Part shown: piece after piece, positions 1 through 27,702 of the stretch
Layout of the letters: the number at the start of each line of letters is the position of its first letter
Position numbering within the stretch: the first letter of the stretch is position 1
Assembly (NCBI RefSeq): GCF_964204645.1
Contig: NC_134035.1
Span: forward strand, 8,432,501-8,496,500
Direction of reading: 5' to 3'
Origin: Tubulanus polymorphus
Taxonomy: Eukaryota > Nemertea > Palaeonemertea > Tubulaniformes > Tubulanidae
DNA: 64,000 nucleotides
Made by a program: the position numbers and the translations under genes
The notes under the pieces: generated by a model
What the model was told of the DNA's origin: nothing
Database searches by the model: none
The model's input: only the letters and a program-made list of their open reading frames with translations

Positions 1-1502
1 GAAATAAGACAGACTTAGATATGTAATATCATCTATATAGAAATTTTATCAGGAATTACAAAAACACACATACACCGCAAAGCTTAGTTGAGATATCGGG
101 ACGACGGCAATTTGAATACGATAAACCTATAGCTAACTGAACAATAGTGGATGCATAATTCTAGTAATCGAATCGCTGATTAAACAACAACTTCACCGTG
201 CGTGCCACACGGGTCTAGACAAATGGTCACCCCGTTAGTGTTGTGGCAGCTGGACCGGTCAACCGCCACAGACTACCTACGGGGGCTGCTGATACGATGC
301 GGGATCTTTGTGCCCAACTGATTTCCCATAGCTTGGATACAGTTGTATTGCACCAAACAATTTAACCCTCTCTGCATTGCGTGCACATTATGTGTACATA
401 GTTTTGCGCAATGACGTTCATAAATTCGCTGCTCTAGACCCCTTGTTGCGTTTTGTATTCACGAACATGGGCATATCTGGTGCCTAATAGTACCATCAAA
501 TGGTGATAGAATAAGGTTTTTTTGGTAACTTTGCCATCTTTTCTCTTACAGCGTATAGTGAATAAAGCACAATGTTTTTTTTTTTTTTGGGGGGGGGGGG
601 GGAGTTGGGCAAAAACAAACTGACTAGAAAAATGTAAATGGGTTAATTTTCGGCATGTTTAAACAAAAAATCACAATCAAGCAACCCTAGTCTTTCCTCA
701 TGCAATATAGGGTTAAAGTCTATAATACCAATCTATACATTTCGTTGCACCGTGATAGATTTAACCCCGAAGTCAAAATGATGTTACACTTTCATTCGGC
801 TAACCATGGACTCTAAAACGTTTTTAGAGTCCACGGGCTAACACAGTGCCGATTAGCTCGCAACGAAACCAGTTTGATACCGAATATCGTATCTTCTCTA
901 TCTTCAGTTCTTTAAACGTTTCTGTTGCTTCTGAAAACGTAATGACATTCTATCGTCGTTCTGATGCGTTGTTGCTAATTCTTCTCTGCGGGCGGTGTAA
1001 TAATAATTCAATTAATATTTGTCGCGGACAATGAGACGTAAGCGGTTGATTTGTGAACGATGCCACGCGCAACGTTCGACGCATCTTCAGGCGGTAGATT
1101 AAAATCTCCACATGTTTTCTGTAAATAAGAAACTATTATCATTTATACGAAATAGATTATTATCATTATTAATCATTGATCATATTTTTTTACGTTATCG
1201 CTCAATCCTTTTGTCACAAATCGATCGGAAAATCTATAGCGATTGTCGAACCTTCATTACTCTATCTTCGGGTTCCTATATCATCGATTACCTATATGAA
1301 TGTCGTGTATTCTTTGTGACCTCAGTTTAATTGATGCTTAAACAGATGTCAACGCGAACAGCCAAACGAAAACAACTATATACGAACGTGGCGAAATAAG
1401 TACGAACCTGAAAGCGCGCCACTGGTTGTAAAAATCGAAATGATATCGCAATTTCAATTTGCAATTTCATTATCATCCTAGAGTTACTATCTATATAATT
1501 TA
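1..1502. other. no gene seen
   Basis: AT-rich sequence with only short open frames that look like chance. The one distinctive element is a homopolymer run at 575-602. I see no domain, splice-supported exon or RNA gene here. Confidence 0.5.
575..602. repeat. poly(T)-poly(G) run
   Basis: Fourteen T followed directly by fourteen G. This is simple sequence, prone to slippage and to assembly error. Confidence 0.9.
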
Positions 1503-1901
1503 GATTCATTTGATAGATCGCTAAAATAGTCGAATCATTCGAAATTCTTTTATTATTTCTTTTATTATTAACCATATTTAGCGCCGTATTATGAGTAACA
1601 AACACAGTTCTAAGGCACTTATAAAATATTAGAACATCAGTATAATAAAAGGTGACTAGTTATTGTAGTCTACTAGTGACTAGAAGTACTTTCCATATAC
1701 CCTCGATTCATTTGATAGATCGCTGAAATTAGTCGAATCATTCGACAATCTTTTATGGTTTTTTTATCATTCACCATATTTAGTACCGTATTACGAGTTA
1801 CAAACACAGTTCTAAGGCACTTACAAAATATGTTTTATCAATAAGATATTAGAACATCACAATAAAAGGTGACTAGTTATTCTAGTCTACTAGTGACTAG
1901 A
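1503..1901. repeat. tandem duplication of a ~190-bp unit
   Basis: Two adjacent, slightly diverged copies lie at 1503-1684 and 1705-1901. Both begin with GATTCATTTGATAGATCGCT, pass through an 'aaacacagttctaaggcact' segment and end in 'ggtgactagttatt..agtctactagtgactag'. The second copy carries a ~16-bp insertion (around 1831-1846). No coding potential is visible. Confidence 0.85.
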
Positions 1902-1905
1902 TAAC

Positions 1906-4377
1906 ATTCGACGTGTACGTCCCGTAAGCGGCAGACCGTTTGCCGTTGAATCGATGAGACCTATCGTTATTCGCTCCGATGGGTCGGAGATGACGTACGT
2001 ACATATTAGGAAACGGCTGAAATGGCGGTTTTGCCTGCTGGCCGCCAGCGCGTCCCCTGGCGCTCGGCGGTTTCGACGTTCGCTGACAGTAGATGATAAA
2101 ACGAACGAGACCCGACGTCGATAATCAACCGTTCCGCAACCGCGAACAACCATTTCGATTCTAACTGCGTTCTAGCACGAACACCGCGTAGATATACTGA
2201 GAAAACTAACTTGAAAGTTTATTGATGTCTTGCGAAATAACACATCGTCTGATATTGTCGATAATGGATGATATTATGATTCGAATTATATAATATTAAA
2301 TAAACAATAAAGTTATTTTAGATTTGAATGTACTGATTATTGAATTGAATTGACCGGCAACCAGTCCAACCCCGATATATTGATGACGTAGTGCACTTGC
2401 TCTCAAAAAATAACGATCAGAATTTATCAAAAATGATATTACAGTTATGAAAAATTTCTAATTACAGAACAAATGTCAAAATTCCTGATTGTTATTGTTA
2501 TTTTGAAACGCCGATATTGATGACGTAGCGCACATCGACTCGCACAGAACCCCTTGGATAACGCGTACTAGGAAAAGATGTATATGAACATTATTGTAAC
2601 GGTTTTTACGGCGTTGAACAAATCTGTTAGTTCTTTTGTGTTTAATAGCGAGTGTTTTTTTGGCAGCTGGTATAAGAGCTCGATTTTGCTAAACAACGGT
2701 AAAAGGGTTGTTGAGATACATTTGAACAACGTATCCGGTATCTATTGACTTTGAAGTTGTCATCTGTGTATACTACACGTTGTAACGTAAGGCTGATACC
2801 GAGTTGTTTGACGACTCCGAATACCGTTTCGCAGGACCGGCGGAGGCGAGTTGACATTGGCCCGGCTCATATCATCCGGCTGCACAAGGCCACCGCGTGA
2901 AAATCTCGCACCTATCTTTTTCAAGGGATTCGGAGATGCTCCCCGGGAAAATTTCTGTTAAGCAGTTGTATTTCAAAGACTCCAAGGCTATAGACGATAG
3001 TTTTCCGGTATCATGATTCAGGTCGATTCAGTCGCTTTGTTTATGAATTTGACGGATCTAGACGCGCGTAGTTGTTCCATAGTCGACCACAAGAAAAATC
3101 ATCATCGACGCAAAATGATTGGCTCGGTGAAAGCGGTATTCAATTTACTACTAGTTATTAGCGATAAGACCGTATAATGCGATTCTTATCAATAATTGCG
3201 ATATAGCAAAGTTAGTTAAAAAGCTGTAATTATCTATTTCTTCATTATCTCGACGAGGCAATACTGACATTCATTTCTATGGTAATTCAAAACGATGTAT
3301 ATATGTTCACGGACATAAAAGCGACTACCGAGAAGTTGTACCAGGATGTAATTAATCGACTGGCTACCCCCAGGTATATATCGTAATCACTTGTTTATTA
3401 CCCCGAGTCAATACGTACCAACTCATTTATCTTTCTTGTCGTGTCTTAATCGCGAGTGCTGCAGGCAATCTCTCGAACGGCGCCCGTTGCGCGCGTAGTT
3501 CTAATTAGCGAATCCTGGAAATCGTGCCACCGCCCGATATAATGCGATCATCGCGTGCCAGTTGTGTCTGTGTAAAATACGCCGGGAATTTATTTCTCGT
3601 GTTTTACCATGTCAACAGACAATATACTATACACAACTACGAAATTAAATATAGCAGCAAAGCAGCGATAACGGGATTTCTGACCAACTATGCTGTCTAA
3701 ACTCAAAGTATTATAGAAAATGAAAATATTTCATTTCAAAATATATAATTACGGTAACGATGATAATATTCAGCAGAATTACGATAGGGTTTCTGACGAA
3801 TTAACCAGTTACCCAGTGGCAGATTCATGGGGGCCTAAGCCGCCCGGGCCCGGCCTTTGTTTTTGCCGAGATAACATTTTCACAGCCTGACTCCACCCCT
3901 GCGTTTCAATGTCAACGAACAATTTTACCCTCGTTTCAACCCGTCACTAAACAAACGTCAAGGGCATTTTGCACTTAGTCAAACCGGGTAATACTTAATA
4001 CACCGCTAATTCAAATCTTGAAATTCGCATTAAACACACTGAGTATCGTATTTATAGTTTTGATGCTTCGATACCTAAGTTGGAAAAGTTTAACGCCGAT
4101 ATCAGTGGGATGTATTAATTTTAGAGACTGCAGTGCTTCATTCATATGTCTCATCATCCTCGCTTGCCGGTATCACTCCCGAACTCGCTTCCACCAGCCC
4201 CCTGGCCTCACGAAGCGTGATTTCATTACTGGCGCATGACGTCATATATCGATTTGCGAAATACTTCCTTGTTCAGCAAAACGTTCGCTGATTGGTCTAT
4301 AATAACGGGAAAACCAATAGAAGCCTAAAGTCGTTTGTTACAAGCGCTGTGATTGGTACGACCGGATTCTGGTCGGC
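1906..4377. other. no confirmed gene
   Basis: Upstream flank or intron of the fucosyltransferase gene. A GC-richer patch at about 1902-2150 is open on both strands (plus-strand frame ending in TAA at 2122-2124) but matches no family I recognise and has no convincing splice frame. No GT10 exon encoding the donor-binding motif was found here. Confidence 0.35.
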
Positions 4378-4450
4378 TAGTAACGACTCCAACGACTCGT
4401 GAGGTCAAGGGGTTCGGCGAACAGCTTTAGCGTAGTGGGTTCGAATCCCT
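4378..4450 (+). repeat. tRNA-like SINE head (possible)
   Basis: A perfect B-box-like segment, GGGTTCGAATCCC, lies at about 4437-4449, with a loose A-box-like stretch some 30 bases upstream. The sequence does not fold into an obvious complete cloverleaf, so a SINE relic is more likely than a tRNA gene. Confidence 0.35.
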
Positions 4451-4764
4451 TGATGGGTGAAGATGATGTCTCATACGCCACTATAAAATATTTGAAAATT
4501 ACGTTTCTGCGTGTAGTACCTAACTGTTCTCTATAATAGATCGTTTGGTAGCCTTCGGAAAATTGGTGAAGGTCCGTGAAAACGCTTTGTTGTTTTATGG
4601 TAACCATTAACGGACCCATAATCTAAATAGAATTACAGAATTCAATGAAAATGGATGCGCAATACTCTGTTCGATCGTTAGTCTCCCTTGCACTGATTCA
4701 AGCATTTTCAAGCTGCGTTGATACTCGTTTCCTAAGAGCGATGCATTTTCTTCTATCGTTTCAG

Positions 4765-5113
4765 TCATGACGTCGTACCGATAGTGATGGGCGCGCACAA
4801 GATCGACTACGAACGAGCGGCGCCTCGTCATTCGTTCATTCACGTCGACGATTTCGAATCTCCGCAACACCTGGCCGCCTACTTGCACAAACTCGACAAA
4901 AACGACGCGTTGTACAACGAGTATTTCCGCTGGAAGGGCACCGGTCGTTTCATCAACACGTATTTCTGGTGTCGTCTGTGCACGATGGCGAACGCCGACG
5001 ACGCGCTGAAACGACGCTCGTACGCCGACATCGAAAACTGGTGGCGCGGACCGGGAGTTTGTAACGGTAAAAGTCGCTGGACTGAGGCTACATACGGCAA
5101 AATGTGGTCTTGA
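4765..5113 (+). CDS. alpha-1,3-fucosyltransferase (GT10), last coding exon
   Basis: C-terminal part of a GT10 fucosyltransferase, a Golgi type II membrane enzyme that moves fucose from GDP-fucose to glycoprotein or glycolipid N-acetylglucosamine. The exon follows a polypyrimidine-AG acceptor at 4763-4764 and opens in a split codon, reading HDVVPIVMG, then HSFIHVDDFESP, then a YNEYFRWKGTG stretch and FINTYFWCRLC. These blocks are typical of the end of the GT10 catalytic domain in invertebrate FucT proteins. The stop is TGA at 5111-5113, giving 115 residues in the exon. The cytosolic tail, membrane anchor, stem and donor-site exons are not in the window or could not be found, so which FucT subfamily this is stays open. 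The gene is convergent with the class B receptor that ends at 8013. Confidence 0.9.
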
Positions 5114-5723
5114 GTTTCGGCCGGCTGAATTAGTTGTTAAAATTAGTTTTTTTTTGTTAATTCAATTGTTCAACAACCTGACGGAAGATGGCAGCTCCCG
5201 CGATCTATAACGCAACGTGGGTAATTTCTTGAGGCGTCAACTTCTGAAACGGTTGATTGTGTTTGTTTATTTGTATTTTGTGAAATTGGTTCTTGTCAAT
5301 TCGGAAATATGTTGATGCTGAGTTTTTCCAGCTGACCGGGGCAATTTGATCAAGTCTCATGATTATTTTGACTATACGAACATATCTGGGCCCAGTCCTA
5401 TAGTTCAAAGTACTATTTAGCTCTAGGGTTAGAATAAGTAAATTTTCCGATTGCAACATTCCAACTGATAACTGTGCACCAAAAGACCAAGACCCGGTCA
5501 TTGGTTAGTTTGAGGTGAAATTGGTTCATTTTCAATGTTATATAGCTTTGTATCTACCACAACCTATACAAGAATATGAAGTCCTGGCTAATCTATATTT
5601 CACATAGGCCAAATTAAAATGTGTCTTATGACGGAAAACGTTCTTAGTTGTTTGATGGTTTTTTGAGAATGTAGCTTTTCCTTTAGGAAGTAATGTTTAA
5701 ATCCTATTATTGCTTTGTGTTAA

Positions 5724-5729
5724 AATAAA
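5724..5729 (+). promoter_or_regulatory. candidate poly(A) signal of the fucosyltransferase
   Basis: Canonical AATAAA about 610 bases after the stop codon, on the coding strand. It is the first clear hexamer I noticed downstream, and is not proven to be used. Confidence 0.35.
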
Positions 5730-6465
5730 GTAGCTTACGTTTCCTCGCCAATTTGGTCGACGATTTGCAACAATTTGATTTGACACGATTTGCTTTTCTT
5801 GTTACGAGTTCATATCTTCAGGCGAATTTAATTAACACTTAGTTCGTATATCATACGTTTTACTCCATGGCGTTTTGAATTATCCTCACTCGAATTTCAT
5901 CGTTGTATCTGGCTATCTAGGCGTTGGCCGACCGTCCAGTAGTTGACACTTAACGGCGTGGTTGTGACAAAACGCTTGCTATTATTATTGTATATAGCGC
6001 ATAAGATGACTTGACTTCGTAACCTTCCATCGCGCAATGTGATATCTGCTATCTATGTGTCTACAGTTAGGAATAGCAGACCTGACTACGATTACTATTT
6101 GAAAATAGTTCTACCCTTTTAAGAGCTATACTACTCATAGACATATCACAATACTCCATCGTCGGTCGTTCTCAATTATGATACTATTTCAGATGTTTAA
6201 TTGTGTTGAAAACTACATGCACCACAAAGGTAAATATTTAAGTATAGCCAGGCCTGGAGTACGAAAGCGGTAGGGGACGAATATAACACCGATTTACTGA
6301 ACATGAAAATGAAAATTTGAACCCTTCCCTATAATGCCCAAGATAAGACGAAGGTGGCAAATAGAGATTGAACCACACTGATGGCCTTAGAATTATATTC
6401 TAAAACGAAAACCAGAAAACGAAGAAAACACTTTCAAGCTATTCTTGCGTGACATCCTAGACAGC

Positions 6466-6570
6466 CTGGACCCAGTTCCATGAGTTAACTCTGAGTTAAA
6501 TTAGTTCATTTTCAATGAGTTAACGCTAATGAATTGAATCTCAACTGAGAACTGTGGAGCTGGATCCCGG
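6466..6570. mobile_element. inverted-repeat MITE, family 'CTGGACCCAG', copy 1
   Basis: About 105 bp with ends CTGGACCCAGTTCCA and, inverted, AACTGTGGAGCTGGATCC. The centre holds GAGTTAACTC-type palindromic units and TTAGTTCATTTTCAATGAG. It has no coding capacity. Better-preserved copies lie at 6951 and 27703. Confidence 0.75.
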
Positions 6571-6950
6571 TGTATTATATTTCACGTAAGCAGTTCATGC
6601 CCCCTACGCCATCTATCCAAATAGGCTGCAATTACCTGTATCATATTTGATACAAAGCCGGTATTAGAGGGTTTCAATATTCAAGAACCGGTGTCGTGGT
6701 TGTTTCGGTCGCCACAGCTTTCGCTATGATTACCATATCTACGTCTCGGCGAGCGACAGCTTCGATAACGACAGTTTGACAAACGTGCGTGTATGGTTTC
6801 TGGTAATCCGTCATTTTTAAGATTGTCGATCTGTTTGTTACACTAGTTTTTTAAATATACATTTACATCGACTATAATGAGATATCGAAGTGATGACGAG
6901 AGTGTGTATGCCCGGGGTGACAGCGGAGTGAATGATGTAGCACCATATAC

Positions 6951-7064
6951 CTGGACCCAGTTCCACAGTTGTGAGTTAGAGTTAACTCCGAGTTAAAGTT
7001 AGTTCATTTTCAGTGTGTTAACTCAGAGTCAAATCTTAACTCGGAACTGTGGGACTGGACCCAG
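6951..7064. mobile_element. inverted-repeat MITE, family 'CTGGACCCAG', copy 2
   Basis: The best-preserved copy: both ends read CTGGACCCAG in inverted orientation, with inner AGTTAACTC units. It lies 380 bp from copy 1, so this intergenic gap was hit twice by the same family. Confidence 0.8.
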
Positions 7065-8012
7065 TATTTCAAAACGTTTCTTCTCGTATAAAATTTCTAA
7101 TAAGTATGGAAATCTCTGGCTGTTTTTTTTTTTTAATTCGGGAATACTTTCGGTATGTTGGTAGAATTCGGTTTACTTTTTGATTACGTCGTATCTGGTG
7201 TACATTTGTAATTTTCTAGATAGATATTTCGAATTTTGTTCCGGATCGGGGTACACCGATTTTGTTGAAGTCAAGTTCAATTCAATTCGAATAGAATATG
7301 GTTCCGTGATGTTTTACTCATTATAAAAACCGCATAACGGTACGAATAAACAAGATTAGTTAGCCTTTGTTAGTCCTGATTTGAGCACGGTACCCTCATT
7401 ACTGAAATATAATTTATCGGGTGGCGGAATAAAAATGTCCGTTATTAGAAAATCTGTCTTTACGTGTGATAAGATTTTGACATGAAACGTATCGTTGAAA
7501 TAAAGTTTATAATATATATATATTATTTAAGATAAATCCATTCTTGCTTGTTGTTGGTATGTAATGTTGAAGAAACGACTGTCACTGGTTAAAGATGATA
7601 CCTGTCTATCAAACTTGGCACAGTGGATTTACAAACTTCTGGCCCACCACCAATATGGCGTTGTCAAGTTTAAAAAAGCACATGGCTGTACGATCTCTGT
7701 ATTATCATCCTCACTCGGATGCTCTTCTAAGACGTCGTATCAGTTGAAATGAGTATTTTTCCTTCGATTTTTTCCCCCAAAATGAACAATTCAGTAAATA
7801 AACAAACCAGATCAGTAAACTTTTCATTGTTTTCTATACGGAAAGTAACGTCAAGTATATTCTAAAAGTCTTCACTGCCTTCGCACTGAATTTCATATCT
7901 TTGTATTTCATTACGAAAATATCTAACCAACACTGATAACAAATTTCAATTTTAACACAAAAAAATATCACACATAGGCCCCGTGGGTACACGCTATACC
8001 CCGGAGGGTCGA

Positions 8013-22160
<14,148 letters not shown>

Positions 22161-22684
22161 CTGTATACGCAAAGAGAGATGAGAAAATGAGGTGAAACGA
22201 AACGGACTCCGAAACGGACTCCGACTGCAAATATCGTAATTCACGTTACGGAAGATGCGAAAGAAAACTCAGTAATTGGCCACCAGAAAATAACGGCACT
22301 TGGAAGCGTCCAATTTACACTTCAGCTACAACGGAATGCGTATACACATATATGACAAGGGCAACGTGGAGGACTAGACAACACGTCTTATTTTCGTTTT
22401 GTAGTTAGCAAACGTTGATAGGAAACCGCAGAAGTTCAACGGGAAGATAGATCGATTCCGCCGTATGTTAGAAGACTCGCGTCGCATCGCGGTTAATCCC
22501 AAGCTAAATCACATACGGCGAATAGGTCTCGATTAAAGGGTCTCAACTTCTATTACGCGTGTGACATGTGCGCATTTCTGAGGTTTCGATCTCGCAGTTC
22601 CGACGATGAGTTATAGTTCCCCAGCCCCAGTAACTGACCGGCGATTGATTCAAACTATTCGCACTTTTAAAACTATCATACAAC

Positions 22685-22803
22685 AGGGCCCGGTTTTATG
22701 GACTGGTATATTATCCCTTATCCTGAGGCCAATTCGATTCATTTTCAATTGGGCTATTCTTCGAGTTGACAACGTTTATACTAGTCTATAGAACCGGGTC
22801 CTC
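22685..22803. mobile_element. inverted-repeat MITE, family 'CCCGGTTTTATAGACTGGTAT', copy 1
   Basis: Ends 'ggcccggttttatggactgg' and, inverted, 'aggacccggttctatagact'; about 118 bp, non-coding. A related copy is at 41411. Confidence 0.65.
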
Positions 22804-24899
22804 AAGCCCATACCTCTGAGGGCTGATTCATTTTTCGTGATGAAATCATCATTTTATTTCTAACCACAAATATATTTCTAATTCGATCACTTTTTTCTAT
22901 AACGAAATAATTTTTGCTCACGTGCATATTTTGAATGCGATGTTAGGCATAACAGCGATCTATTTTTTTCATAGCCGAATCATTCTTACTCGCAAATGAA
23001 ATAAATTTCGACGGAAATTCATTTTTCGTATGTCGGACTTATTTTCTCGTCAGGCCCCTTATCGACCTGCATTCTGTATAAATATTCTGGTTGAAGAATT
23101 CGTTTTCGAAAGGAACATGCATCAAGACATTGTGCTAAAGATTGAGGTCGCGCTGTTGTTAGAGGGCGAAGGCACAAGCGATCGATCGGTAGCAAACGTA
23201 GCCTGATGTGACGCTTAAGGTCTTAAAATAGCGAACAAACATTGTTAATACCGCGTCTCCAAGCGTAGTTTGCTATATTTGTTGGATAGGTTTTGTTATG
23301 ACACCTGCGTTACATCTCTATGGTTACTAGCGGCAGAAGTCTTTGGAAATATGTCATCAACAGGTGGTTATATTAGGGCGGAATCTTGCATACAGATTTC
23401 TGAACTAATACTACCAATAAACAATGAACGAATTCACAATTGCTTATAGGCACCGTGTTCACTAAGTCACGATCATTTTCTTTTTTTTTTGAAAAAAAAT
23501 ATTTTTGATACGTGGCCATCTTCTTTTTTCTCAGTTTTCGGTAAGATTCATTTCACTATCCTTCTCAGACATTTTGTATGTATGCGAAGGTTTTTGGCAA
23601 AGTCGTCACTTATACGTATATTCTATCATCTCGAGCGCGAATATCCGATTTAAACGAAATGCATTTCGATTACTTATTCCCATATTAAGCCGTTGTTGGT
23701 TGACACATATTTTTGGTTAGTTTCAAAGAACCGCTCATTGAAAGCGATAATTCATTGTGCGTATTTATAAGCTAACATATAAATATTCGACGAATGCTAA
23801 ACGAAGATCTATTTTACGTAAACCGAACCTTTTTTAACACATTATTCGAAGCCCAAAGCCGGAAGTGTAAAAAAAGAGATTATATTTTGTAGAAACAACG
23901 GATTATCTATTCCGTAAATGGATATAAGCTGGGTCCCCACGAATGCGGATTAATAGAAACTTCTGTTGACTATCAATTAAAGCGTGTTCTCGATGTACTA
24001 GCACATTGAGAAGCGTATAACTATAACGTGGAAATCATCAATCAGAATTTATGAAATGATAGCTTTCGACTGTAAGAGCATATACGACGTGATTTAATTA
24101 GGGTGATCATAGACTGTTTGTCAGTACAAACATTAATTACACGGCCTTACTATTGCAACACGCTGTTTGATTATTAATTAGTAAATCCGAAAGTTGTCCT
24201 AGTTTGTTTTGTCTTATTTTCTTGGACGCGGGGAATCTCGTTCGGATATAGTAACGATTTGATCTACATATTATATCCAGTGTTTAAACTGCATGATTAC
24301 AAACAAACGAATTTCAATTTACATGTATATTAAAAGCAATATATGTGGCTTGACATAATGATAATAATGATAATGATTTTATTTCCACAATAAGTTACAA
24401 CATGTCATAAAGATATATACGAGACTATACAAATATGAAATAGTTTAATATAATGCGTTAATTCCATCCTCAATAAGAAGTTTTATTCGCGATACTATAA
24501 ATTGAAATTCGTTAACACCGGCGAAATGTAAATCACGCTTCTAACGAAAGTCGAAGAAAATTAGTCAATGAATAGGACAACTTTCGTTACTTGATAAAGT
24601 AATGAACCCTCAACAATAATGTCGTTGAAATAAATTCATTCGTTTAACATTTTAGGGCATCTAAGGCTTGGGAAAAATGATATCATGTTGCTCCTAATCG
24701 GCCGGGTCATTTTCTAAACCGTAATTAAAATTCGTAATCAGTTCATTTCTATAGCTGTCAGATCTGTTATGGTTAGCTTGATCATGATTTCAAAAAGTAA
24801 TGTACAGGGTAATGTGCAGGGTAATATGGCGGCCGATCGGGTCAACTTGTAAACTCAGCACAAATGAGAAACAATTTTCTAAGCCTAACTAACCCTTAT

Positions 24900-24965
24900 T
24901 ATTTCGTCTTAATTGTGGCATTCTCGTTATATTATCTTCACAGCACGGATATAGTGTTTCATCGA
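24900..24965 (+). repeat. fragment of the 'cacggatatagtgtt' tail repeat
   Basis: 'attgtggcattctcgttata...cagcacggatatagtgttt' closely matches the sequence just right of the 13621 foldback (13808-13855). A shared 3'-tail-like segment of a dispersed element. Confidence 0.6.
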
Positions 24966-25954
24966 TGGCGATCGCCGTTGGTTTTCAAGCACATCTGGAT
25001 TTCTTTAATAGTTTGACAACAATGACAAATTTTTATCTTAATAACGGAAAACATCTTTGTTTTTCTTCGAAGTGAGCTGCAAGGATTGCATGTCACGAAA
25101 AATGATATTGATTGTCGACAGATATGCATTTTAATGTAAAACATTCTTCGCTCACACGCGGACAATCAATTTCGGTCAAATCTTGATCGTTATTATGCGC
25201 AAAGTTGAATTGAAATAACGAAGAATCTTTGCCAGTAAGTAGTTTATAAGTTATTTATCAAGTAAAAAGCTGATAACGTTTTAACGAGGTGGACCTTGCA
25301 CAACATATTGAACTCCGATTTTGTTGCAATATTTTCCTGACTCTTTATAGAATTAGATACCATCCAACTCGGCTATCGCACTCGAGTCGGACTGCTTTCT
25401 ACGTTTCGCAATTTTACTATATTTCAAATTAAATGTTTCATAACAAAGCCTATCGCACGTGATTTTTAAGATAAAAAAGACCTACCGAAGCTCGGCTGCT
25501 GTCCACCACGCACCCGACTGCATCCCAACGATGTTATTCTAGTTCAGACGTTCGCTTGCGACCTCAATCGTAGATCAACTGAATTCACCCTAGTTTTAGA
25601 TCAGTTTCCACAGTAACGTATAACAAATGTACATATTGACACCAATTAGATACGTAACTATGATGATGGCTGATAAGAGAACGCGCGGAAATAGATTTCA
25701 CTTGCCAGGACGAAAATCTTGTGCGCGCGTGCGCTACGACAAAGTTAGAGATATAGTAAAAATTTGTTGAAAACATTTTTTTAGCGCGCTCTCGTGAACG
25801 GGATAATAAAAAATGAATCCACGTGGCCAGATTCAACCACTATAAATATGGTGACTGATTCGCGACATTGGTATATGAAATAAATACGCCAATATTAGAC
25901 TGATTGAATCTTACGACATTACGCTATATGGACGTGCGGAGACGTATGGACGTG

Positions 25955-26027
25955 CGACATACCGACAAACCGACGAACCGACAAACCGACATACTGACAA
26001 ACCGACGAACCGACGTACCGACATACC
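25955..26027. repeat. tandem 8-bp repeat (CCGACAAA/CCGACGAA)n
   Basis: About nine imperfect octamers. It gives the Thr/Asp/Arg-rich open frames seen on both strands. Confidence 0.9.
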
Positions 26028-26666
26028 CGTGCATGGATTACCCTTATATAAGGTGGCTGCAATCGAGGGGTCGAAAACGTGCGAAAACAAATCTCAGCGC
26101 GCAAAAACGAATCATTTCATTTTTGCTTCACCGAGAACCTAAGTGTCCAACACTAGGATCGTAGAGCGACGGAGATCTCTGTGGGCTGCCACGACTGGGT
26201 GAAATTTTTGTGCGCTATCTATTTGTTTTTGCGAATTATACGGTCATTGGTTCACCATTAATAAGGTTCATTTCTGCGTTCTGCAATATATTTTTTTGTG
26301 CGGCATATTGTACGGACTTTTTTTTCTAACTTGGCCCGAATCGGCCACCATAGTCACACGTATAAATTCGGTTTGATTTCTCCCTGCCCTGAGACTGTTC
26401 AGACTATACCCTTACCGAAGGGATTATACCCTTTACCTAAACCAGAAATGAATACTGAGCACGCTTTTCGGGCTTGTTTCTTGCTTCGCACGAGTTGCTT
26501 CGAAATACGAAACAGCGTTTCGGTAAACCGTGTTTCGTGAGAAATCTTGTGGCACCAATCAGATTGCTCGTTGTATATTTGCTTAGCTAAATCCAGGCTA
26601 AAATAAGACACATGATTTCTGATTTGTTAATAATCGTCTAAGCTGCCTAAGCATAGCTGCAAACTC

Positions 26667-26732
26667 GGGCTGGTGTGGCAGGGTTTCGTACCGTGGCGAG
26701 TCGTGCCACCAGGTTCGAATCCCTACCAGAAT
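26667..26732 (+). repeat. tRNA-derived SINE head (possible)
   Basis: 'ggtgtggcagggtttcg' followed about 30 bases later by the B-box GGTTCGAATCCC. The flanking 'gctggt/accag' pair imitates an acceptor stem, but the cloverleaf is incomplete. Confidence 0.4.
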
Positions 26733-27702
26733 GGAGAATGGGCTCATCGCGCTCTTAAAAAACCCACCCGCGACCTATTCAACGCTACCACTAATCTGTT
26801 TACGGAGGTGACATGGTTAGAAAGATAAAAATTGTTCGTTCCCACGTTAAGATTACTTCGTAAAAATCCGGGAAATCCGTAAATTTTCTTTGATAAAATC
26901 ACGAATACACTTCAAAGCTTACCGGGGCCAAAATCGTTTAGTTAAATATGTCTCATCAATAGAGCGACGCCCAAAAATGAATTTCCCTCACGCAGCTTGA
27001 ACACAATATTCAAAAGCCAAGAAATTAAGCGGGACTTCTTCACGGCGTTGAAAACGATAAGCCATACACCTGTACTTTCTCAGCTTTCCACCGTTTGTAC
27101 AATTAAACGGAGATTTTAAAACGATCGGTACTTGTGTAACTGCTCGTAAATGTATCGTATCGAGCCGTAACCGTGTATTATGCGGCTACTGTGCAAGGCG
27201 TCTTTTCAGTTGAAGTACCCGCATCAACGAGCCGTTTAGCCGGGGGTGATATTTAATGAAGTAAAAAATCTCCGAGAACCATTAGCACAAAACACCTTAT
27301 CCACTTGTACCTCATCGCATTACTGGAGTGCTTTTATATAGCCCGTCACCTGGGCACGCTGGCAATTATTAGTACGTATCGCCGAACACAAAAACGAGGT
27401 AAAAGAACATCACGGTAAAGTCACGGAGCCAGCTTCGTAAAATATCCTCAAAGGCGCCGCATTTCGATTGAAGAATTTGTCAAAATATGAATAAACAAAA
27501 ATGCACCGATGATGGTCTTACGATTTATTCACTGACAGTTTCGAAGTTTTGATTTCGAAACTGCTAGAAAATGAATTGTAAAATCATCAATCATCATCGT
27601 TTTGTTCGTTAACTCTGGAATACTGAGATCAATTCGGTCTAACAGTCTCGTCATGTCTTAATAGTTATCATCGAATTTATCCAGAGGATAGCCAGTACAT
27701 AC

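Larger units (their letters stand above)
5114..8012. other. 3' flanks of two convergent genes
   Basis: No coding region recognised. The first several hundred bases are probably the fucosyltransferase 3' UTR. Two copies of an inverted-repeat MITE lie at 6466 and 6951. A 62-codon open frame at 7564-7752 resembles nothing I know and is treated as chance. Confidence 0.5.

Noticed and set aside
1890-2153. GC-richer patch open on both strands, considered as an exon
   Set aside because: No family match on either strand and no acceptor that leaves a sensible frame; a terminal exon cannot be excluded.
3300-3375. Segment translating to TTEKLYQDV, resembling the EKLY block of fucosyltransferases
   Set aside because: The essential preceding FENS-type donor-binding motif is absent and no splice sites fit.
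22170-26000. Search for the signal-peptide exon of the class B receptor
   Set aside because: No minus-strand ATG frame with a hydrophobic leader and a phase-2 donor was convincing; 22480-22360 and 25836-25585 were considered and dropped.
26667-26732. Functional tRNA gene
   Set aside because: The B-box is good but D-arm, anticodon arm and acceptor stem do not form a proper cloverleaf; also true for 4378 and 34288.
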